Origin: Acinetobacter lwoffii
GTDB lineage: Bacteria > Pseudomonadota > Gammaproteobacteria > Pseudomonadales > Moraxellaceae
Length of the DNA stretch: 47,781 nt
Assembly (NCBI RefSeq): GCF_002321025.1
Contig: NZ_DCLL01000028.1
Span: 1 to 47,781 of the forward strand
Direction: 5' to 3'
The notes under the pieces are model-generated. The model did not search any database. It saw nothing but the letters and a program-made list of their open reading frames with translations, and was not told where the DNA came from. This document shows, in pieces, positions 43,939 to 47,781 of the stretch; the first letter of the stretch is position 1; each line of letters starts with the position of its first letter. The translations under genes were made by a program, and so were the position numbers.

Positions 43939-44621
43939 TACAGAATTCCCAAGTACCGTGCTGTACTGACCGCCTTGGTACGTTTACTGACAGAGAGTTT
44001 GCGGTAAATATGCTTGATATGACTTTCGACGGTATAGCGTGACACACAGAGCTGCTCGGCAATTTCACGATTACTCAGACCTTGCGCAACCAAGGACAGG
44101 ATTTCCTGCTCCCGGTGTGTGAGCGTTTCCTGATCCGCAGCTGACCTGTTCTGCTCTACTGTTGCTGAAATGGTGGGAGTAGAAATCTGTTTTAAAATTT
44201 CACGGGCAACAAAGGGATCAATCGGTGCACCGCCACGCAAAATACTGCGGATGGCCAAGGCGACTTCAACATCATCCCGCTCTTTAAGCACATAACCGGT
44301 CGCACCAGCCTGAATTGCGCTAAACAGGCTATCCTGAGTACTCCAGGCAGATACCACCAGAATCAACGCTTGTGCGTCCTGTTCGCGGATTTTTTCAATA
44401 ATTGAAATCCCACTTCCATCTGGCAACCCCAAATCTACTAAGGCCAGTGCAATCGGTTGTTGCTGAACTATGGAATATGCTTCTTTAACCGTATTGGCAA
44501 ATAGCAGAACGTCTTCGTTATAACCCAGATTGGTTAATATAATTTTTAAACGGCGCTGAATGACATATTCATCTTCAACGATTAATACAGGTACTGGCAA
44601 GACTGCCTCTGGTGCTGTCAT
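43938..44621 (-). CDS. LuxR/NarL-type response regulator
   Basis: 227 residues from the ATG at 44621 with AAGGGG upstream; a GTG two codons earlier is less likely. Receiver domain with VEDE (about 15-18), phospho-acceptor D63 (LVDLGLPDG) and conserved Lys (YVLKERD). C-terminal LuxR-type helix-turn-helix (about 165-227, LTHREQEILSLVAQGLSNRE). First gene of the pair: its stop overlaps the kinase start as TAATG. Targets are not predictable here. Confidence 0.93.
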   Translation of the reverse strand: MTAPEAVLPVPVLIVEDEYVIQRRLKIILTNLGYNEDVLLFANTVKEAYSIVQQQPIALALVDLGLPDGSGISIIEKIREQDAQALILVVSAWSTQDSLFSAIQAGATGYVLKERDDVEVALAIRSILRGGAPIDPFVAREILKQISTPTISATVEQNRSAADQETLTHREQEILSLVAQGLSNREIAEQLCVSRYTVESHIKHIYRKLSVSKRTKAVSTARYLGIL

Positions 44622-44771
44622 AAGCACACCCCTTATATTTATTGTTATATCCCCTTGAAGATTAAAATATAAACAAAAAAGCTCTAAAAATCATGATTTT
44701 TTTCATTTATTTATAAGATTGGGTTTTATCCTCCTTAGAGATACATAATATTTCTCACACTAAACACAGAT

Positions 44772-44801
44772 AAAAAAATGCCATCTGTTGATAAGATGGC
44801 A
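44772..44801 (-). terminator. Terminator of the tandem-GST gene
   Basis: Eight-bp stem TGCCATCT (44779-44786) / AGATGGCA (44794-44801), loop 7, U7 on the minus strand. Confidence 0.85.
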
Positions 44802-44843
44802 GTTCTAGATAGAAAATCTTTGAAGTTACGCAAGTTTCCTACT

Positions 44844-45626
44844 TTAAGCAGTACCGTATTGCTGTTTTAAATATTTCACAATCTCCACCGATTCAAACAT
44901 GCTCACCCCTGTATTTGGATCGACCAGATAAGGCAACTGAATCGTATTTCCCATCATCTTAAACAGCTGTTCACGTTTACCACCCGCAAGCGGTTCATAT
45001 TTCCCCGGCTTTAAACGCAACTTGGCTGGTCCATAATCCTGCCAACGTTCTTTGGCCACATTATGAAAAACAAAGGGAATTTCAAGCTCTGACAGAACAC
45101 CACGTACTACCCGGACAAAAGGACTGGCTTCAAAACCCCATAACTCTAATAGCTGGTCGGGGGCCGGACGATCAAGCACCTGTTTATTGATCCAGACTCC
45201 GCGCGCACCATTAATAATCGTTCCGGCAAAAGCAGCGACTGGAATTTTCGGATAAGTTGCATATTTCTTTGGCGTTTTGCCACTTTGACCATAATGCTTG
45301 AATAGATGATGGATAATATCCTGCGATTCATACATCTGATCGCCTGTATTTTCATCCACCAAAAATGGAAAGCGGGTCTTGCCGCCCAACTGTTTTACGA
45401 CCGGACGATATTTCGTACCGCCCTTAGGGCATGGATAAACTTCATAATCCAGATTGAGTAAGGTCAGCACTTCACGCACCCGACGACAAAAAGGTGAACC
45501 TTCAAATTCATAGAGCTTAATTGATTTTTCAGGCTGATTCGGAAATGGCGTTCCGACCATGCCACGTCCCCCTTGGGCGACTGAAGAGGCTAAGGCTTGT
45601 GCGACTTTGATCTGATGACTCAACAT
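44844..45626 (-). CDS. Tandem GST N-terminal (thioredoxin-fold) domain protein
   Basis: 260 residues made of two GST_N-type domains: about 36-114 (IKLYEFEGSPFCRRVREVLT; FPFLVDENTGDQMYESQDII) and about 165-258 (LELWGFEASPFVRVVRGVLS; LPYLVDPNTGVSMFESVEIV). The first keeps a cysteine in SPFC; the second has SPFV and lacks it. There is no GST C-terminal helical domain. The repeat pattern shows a duplication within the gene. It may be a glutathione- or thiol-dependent redox protein; substrate unknown. Confidence 0.85.
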   Translation of the reverse strand: MLSHQIKVAQALASSVAQGGRGMVGTPFPNQPEKSIKLYEFEGSPFCRRVREVLTLLNLDYEVYPCPKGGTKYRPVVKQLGGKTRFPFLVDENTGDQMYESQDIIHHLFKHYGQSGKTPKKYATYPKIPVAAFAGTIINGARGVWINKQVLDRPAPDQLLELWGFEASPFVRVVRGVLSELEIPFVFHNVAKERWQDYGPAKLRLKPGKYEPLAGGKREQLFKMMGNTIQLPYLVDPNTGVSMFESVEIVKYLKQQYGTA

Positions 45627-45656
45627 AGTATTTTCCTATTTTTGTTTTATATGAAT

Positions 45657-45686
45657 GAAAGACAGAATCTAAGCATCCTGTCTTTC
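45657..45686. other. Nine-bp inverted repeat between rraA and the GST gene
   Basis: GAAAGACAG (45657-45665) and CTGTCTTTC (45678-45686) with a 12-base loop. It has no good U tract on the minus strand, so it is not a clear terminator; may be a processing or partial-termination hairpin. Confidence 0.4.
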
Positions 45687-45743
45687 AGGGTCCAGATGAG
45701 TTTTGTTGTTATTCTTGCATGCAGAAATGCAGATTCCGGCCGA

Positions 45744-46253
45744 TTAAGCCACTAAGGCTGTTTTGGACACCACAATACCATTATTGTCTGCATAGACATA
45801 CTCGCCTGCATTAAACGTGACACCACCAAAGCAGAGAGAAATATCAACTTCACCTACACCCTTGCGATTGCTCTTCTGTGGAATAGCCGCCAATGCATGC
45901 ACACCAAGATCAAGTTCAGCAATTGCATCGACATCACGAACGCAACCGTAAATAATCACGCCATTCCAGTGATTTTTTACCGCTGATTCTGCAATCAGGT
46001 CACCCATCAAGGCACAGCGCATGGATGCACCGCCATCTACGACCAGGACCTTGCCTGTTCCATCTGTGGCCAACAACTCTTTCACCCGCGAGTTATCTTC
46101 AAAACATTTTACTGTCACAATCTGACCGCCAAAGGTTTTGCGCGCCCCATAACTCTTAAAAAATTTACCGTCCAGGCAAGGTGTCACCACCTGAAGCTCT
46201 AATTCTGGATGATCATCTAACAAGTCACAGGTAACAAATGCTGCTGTAGACAC
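45744..46253 (-). CDS. rraA: RraA-family protein
   Basis: 169 residues, close to E. coli RraA (161). Conserved GGASMRCALMGDLIAESAVKN (about 73-93) with the substrate-site Arg and Asp, and GVIIYGCVRDVDAI (about 97-110). RraA is known in E. coli to inhibit RNase E. Many relatives are 4-hydroxy-4-methyl-2-oxoglutarate aldolases, so the enzyme role cannot be ruled out. Twelve bases separate it from the upstream NAD(P)-binding gene, so they are probably cotranscribed. Confidence 0.9.
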   Translation of the reverse strand: MSTAAFVTCDLLDDHPELELQVVTPCLDGKFFKSYGARKTFGGQIVTVKCFEDNSRVKELLATDGTGKVLVVDGGASMRCALMGDLIAESAVKNHWNGVIIYGCVRDVDAIAELDLGVHALAAIPQKSNRKGVGEVDISLCFGGVTFNAGEYVYADNNGIVVSKTALVA

Positions 46254-46265
46254 GGTGTTTTCCCC

Positions 46266-46931
46266 TCATTTCATTTTTTGTATGCGTAAATTATCATAAA
46301 TTTCAAATTTTACCGTCTGAGTTAGCGCGGCCTCGACCATAGTATGAGCCACCTGCTCGGCTATCACTGGCTTATACGCAAAACTATCCGGAATAAAACG
46401 CGATACTTTGTGGTAAACCTGCTGCGCGATATCTTCCAAAAAACGCTGCTCTGGACGTTCACCAATGAGCAATGAAGGTCGAATCAGGCTGATTCTGTCC
46501 AGAGTCAATGTTTGTACATATTCTTCCAGCTCACCTTTGACCCGATTATAGTAAAAATGAGATTGTGGATCGGCACCCATTGCACTCAGCAACAGGTAAT
46601 GCGCTGAAGTTTGTTGTAACAGCTCTGCAAAGTGAGCATTTATGGTATAGTCAATACTATAAAATGCCTGTTTGGATCCGGCCTTTTTCATGGTGCTGCC
46701 CAGGCAGCTAAAACCATGGCTATGCTTGCTGACATCCTGATCATTCAACATCAGGAAATCTTCCAGTACCAGTTGTTGAACTTTATCCAAAGCATCCAGA
46801 TCATTTTGATGTTTTCTGACCACTGCAGTAATCTGCTGGCAAGTCGGCTCATCTTGCAAACGTTTTATCAGTTGTTTTCCCACCAAGCCGGTGGCACCTA
46901 TCACGATGGGATGAGTCAGTGATTTAGTCAT
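46266..46931 (-). CDS. NAD(P)-binding Rossmann-fold protein (atypical SDR)
   Basis: 221 residues. N-terminal dinucleotide-binding loop IVIGATGLVGKQL (about 10-22), then the atypical-SDR arrangement with YNRVKGELEEYV (about 127-138; Tyr and Lys of the active site) and IRPSLLIGE (about 149-157). The YbjT/HTATIP2-like family; substrate unknown. Directly upstream of rraA on the same strand. Confidence 0.85.
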   Translation of the reverse strand: MTKSLTHPIVIGATGLVGKQLIKRLQDEPTCQQITAVVRKHQNDLDALDKVQQLVLEDFLMLNDQDVSKHSHGFSCLGSTMKKAGSKQAFYSIDYTINAHFAELLQQTSAHYLLLSAMGADPQSHFYYNRVKGELEEYVQTLTLDRISLIRPSLLIGERPEQRFLEDIAQQVYHKVSRFIPDSFAYKPVIAEQVAHTMVEAALTQTVKFEIYDNLRIQKMK

Positions 46932-47020
46932 TTTTTATACGATCTCCTAGGTGGAATACTAATCTAACGTTTTCTTTAGAATTTTTCTGCATCTAAAATG
47001 TTGTCAAAGCATGTCAAGAC

Positions 47021-47049
47021 TTGACTTCGGTGCTTAGTTTAATCAAAAT
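47021..47049 (+). promoter_or_regulatory. Candidate sigma-70 promoter for rpsT
   Basis: TTGACT (47021-47026), a 17-base spacer and CAAAAT (47044-47049). It lies 97 bases before the start codon, leaving a long leader, as expected for an autoregulated ribosomal protein gene. Confidence 0.45.
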
Positions 47050-47145
47050 ATGGCACTTGTTTACGGGCTGGTGATAATTCCTCTGATGTTGGTTTTCAGT
47101 TGAGTTTCAGCCCGCCCAGACCAATCTATTTCAAGGAGTGCACGA

Positions 47146-47415
47146 GTGGCAAACTCTGCTCAAGCTAAAAAACGTGCTCGTCAAAACGTTAAAGCACGCA
47201 AACACAACGCAAGCTTGCGTTCTATGGTTCGTACCTATCTTAAACGTACATTAGCTGCTATCAGCACTAATGACTATGCTGTTGCTACTGAAGCGTACAA
47301 ATCGCTTGTTCCAGTAATCGACCGTATGGCTGACAAAGGCATCATCCATAAAAACAAAGCAGCTCGTCATAAGAGCCGCTTGAACGCGCAAGTTAAAGCA
47401 TTAGCTTCTAACTAA
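47146..47415 (+). CDS. rpsT: 30S ribosomal protein S20
   Basis: 89 residues, start GTG at 47146 with AAGGAGTG seven bases upstream. Typical S20: MANSAQAKKRARQNVKARK at the start, then helical arms ending AARHKSRLNAQVKAL. It binds 16S rRNA early in 30S assembly. Non-ATG start codons are usual for rpsT (UUG in E. coli) and are tied to translational autoregulation there. Followed by a strong terminator. Confidence 0.96.
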   Translation: MANSAQAKKRARQNVKARKHNASLRSMVRTYLKRTLAAISTNDYAVATEAYKSLVPVIDRMADKGIIHKNKAARHKSRLNAQVKALASN

Positions 47416-47424
47416 TCGCAAATG

Positions 47425-47451
47425 AAAAAAGCCCTTTTTAGGGCTTTTTTT
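47425..47451 (+). terminator. Terminator of rpsT
   Basis: Stem GCCCT (47431-47435) / AGGGC (47440-47444), loop TTTT, A6 upstream that extends the stem, T7 downstream. Confidence 0.88.
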
Positions 47452-47548
47452 GTGCCTGAAATTTAAAGAAATCAGAAAAACAATCCGTTTAGATGCCCCT
47501 CATCCTGCCAATACGATGAGATAAAAACATGAATCCGCCTCTTTTAGA

Positions 47549-47674
47549 TTATTGATCTTTATCCATAGAAGATGGTGAAGTGGTTTTATCCTGTTGTGTA
47601 GTGTCAGAATCCCGCTTTTGGCATGCGGTTAAACCCAGAATCGCGATCAGGCTAAAAATTGTGATAACTTTCAT
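47549..47674 (-). CDS. Very small lipoprotein
   Basis: 41 residues, not listed in ordinary ORF searches because of its length. GAGGAAAATT directly before the ATG at 47674 is a strong ribosome-binding site. It starts MKVITIFSLIAILGLTAC: a short basic N-terminus, hydrophobic core and a lipobox LTAC (Cys 18). The mature part is only 24 residues, hydrophilic and Asp/Thr/Ser-rich. The structure is what is expected for a small entericidin-like or unknown lipoprotein; no name assigned. Confidence 0.7.
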   Translation of the reverse strand: MKVITIFSLIAILGLTACQKRDSDTTQQDKTTSPSSMDKDQ

Positions 47675-47781
47675 AATTTTCCTCAAGATGAATATTTCTA
47701 TATTAGATCTCTTGCGAAGGTTAATTTAAGAGCATCCAATTTACCATTCCAGCAATTAAATTCATTCTTAGACCAATGCGT

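Noticed and set aside
1..47781. CRISPR array, tRNA or rRNA genes, insertion sequences
   Set aside because: No regularly spaced direct repeats, no cloverleaf candidates near gene ends, and no transposase-like frame were found on either strand.

Overview
The window looks like a chromosomal segment of a low-to-moderate GC Gammaproteobacterium, most likely an Acinetobacter species. The evidence is the proteins themselves: an IscR-type isc operon without iscX, a PutA that lacks the N-terminal DNA-binding domain next to an Lrp-type regulator, a polyhydroxyalkanoate-granule type phasin, RoxA (YcfD), LpxH, and several small proteins of Moraxellaceae style. The species cannot be fixed from the sequence alone. 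There are no rRNA or tRNA genes, no CRISPR array, no recognisable insertion sequence or prophage, and most of the window is ordinary core genome.

Layout. 1-5.2 kb: YidB-like protein, a DUF6231-type protein, a cysteine-rich DUF2797 protein, the periplasmic folding factor PpiD, HU and a phasin-like protein. 5.4-11.6 kb: a membrane-anchored SCP2/UbiJ-like protein, then iscR-iscS-iscU-iscA-hscB-hscA-fdx, the housekeeping iron-sulfur assembly operon, with a textbook IscR site over its promoter. 11.7-17.8 kb (minus strand): membrane adenylate cyclase, HIT protein, Mfd and a small unknown. 17.9-25.7 kb: aspartase and the proline catabolic module putP, Lrp-type regulator and putA, which feed amino-acid carbon into the TCA cycle. 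25.9-29.4 kb: TrmA, a small unknown, an LRAT-domain protein and a bestrophin-like channel. 29.5-33.2 kb: GlnS, cyclophilin PpiB, LpxH and a small unknown. 33.2-33.9 kb: a 680-base stretch that appears to hold a frameshifted small membrane-protein gene. 33.9-36.8 kb: HpaI-type aldolase, NfsB-type nitroreductase, a zinc-ribbon protein and an EamA exporter. 36.8-39.6 kb: Fba and Pgk on the same strand with a small lipoprotein between them. 39.7-41.9 kb: DUF2237, Maf/YceF pyrophosphatase and the ribosomal oxygenase RoxA. 42.0-44.6 kb: a response regulator / 7TMR-DISM histidine kinase pair. 44.8-47.7 kb: tandem-GST-domain protein, RraA, an NAD(P)-binding protein, ribosomal protein S20, and a 41-residue lipoprotein.

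The less ordinary signals lie between genes: (i) a 31-codon CxxC/CxxC reading frame behind a perfect Shine-Dalgarno sequence that is out of frame by one base (about 19.62-19.73 kb); (ii) a small membrane-protein gene split by a frameshift (33.56-33.81 kb); (iii) a double-hairpin palindromic element between ppiB and lpxH; (iv) two internal hairpins that divide the isc operon into iscRS / iscUA / hscBA-fdx; and (v) a perfect 7-1-7 palindrome upstream of glnS. No obviously new multi-gene system was found.
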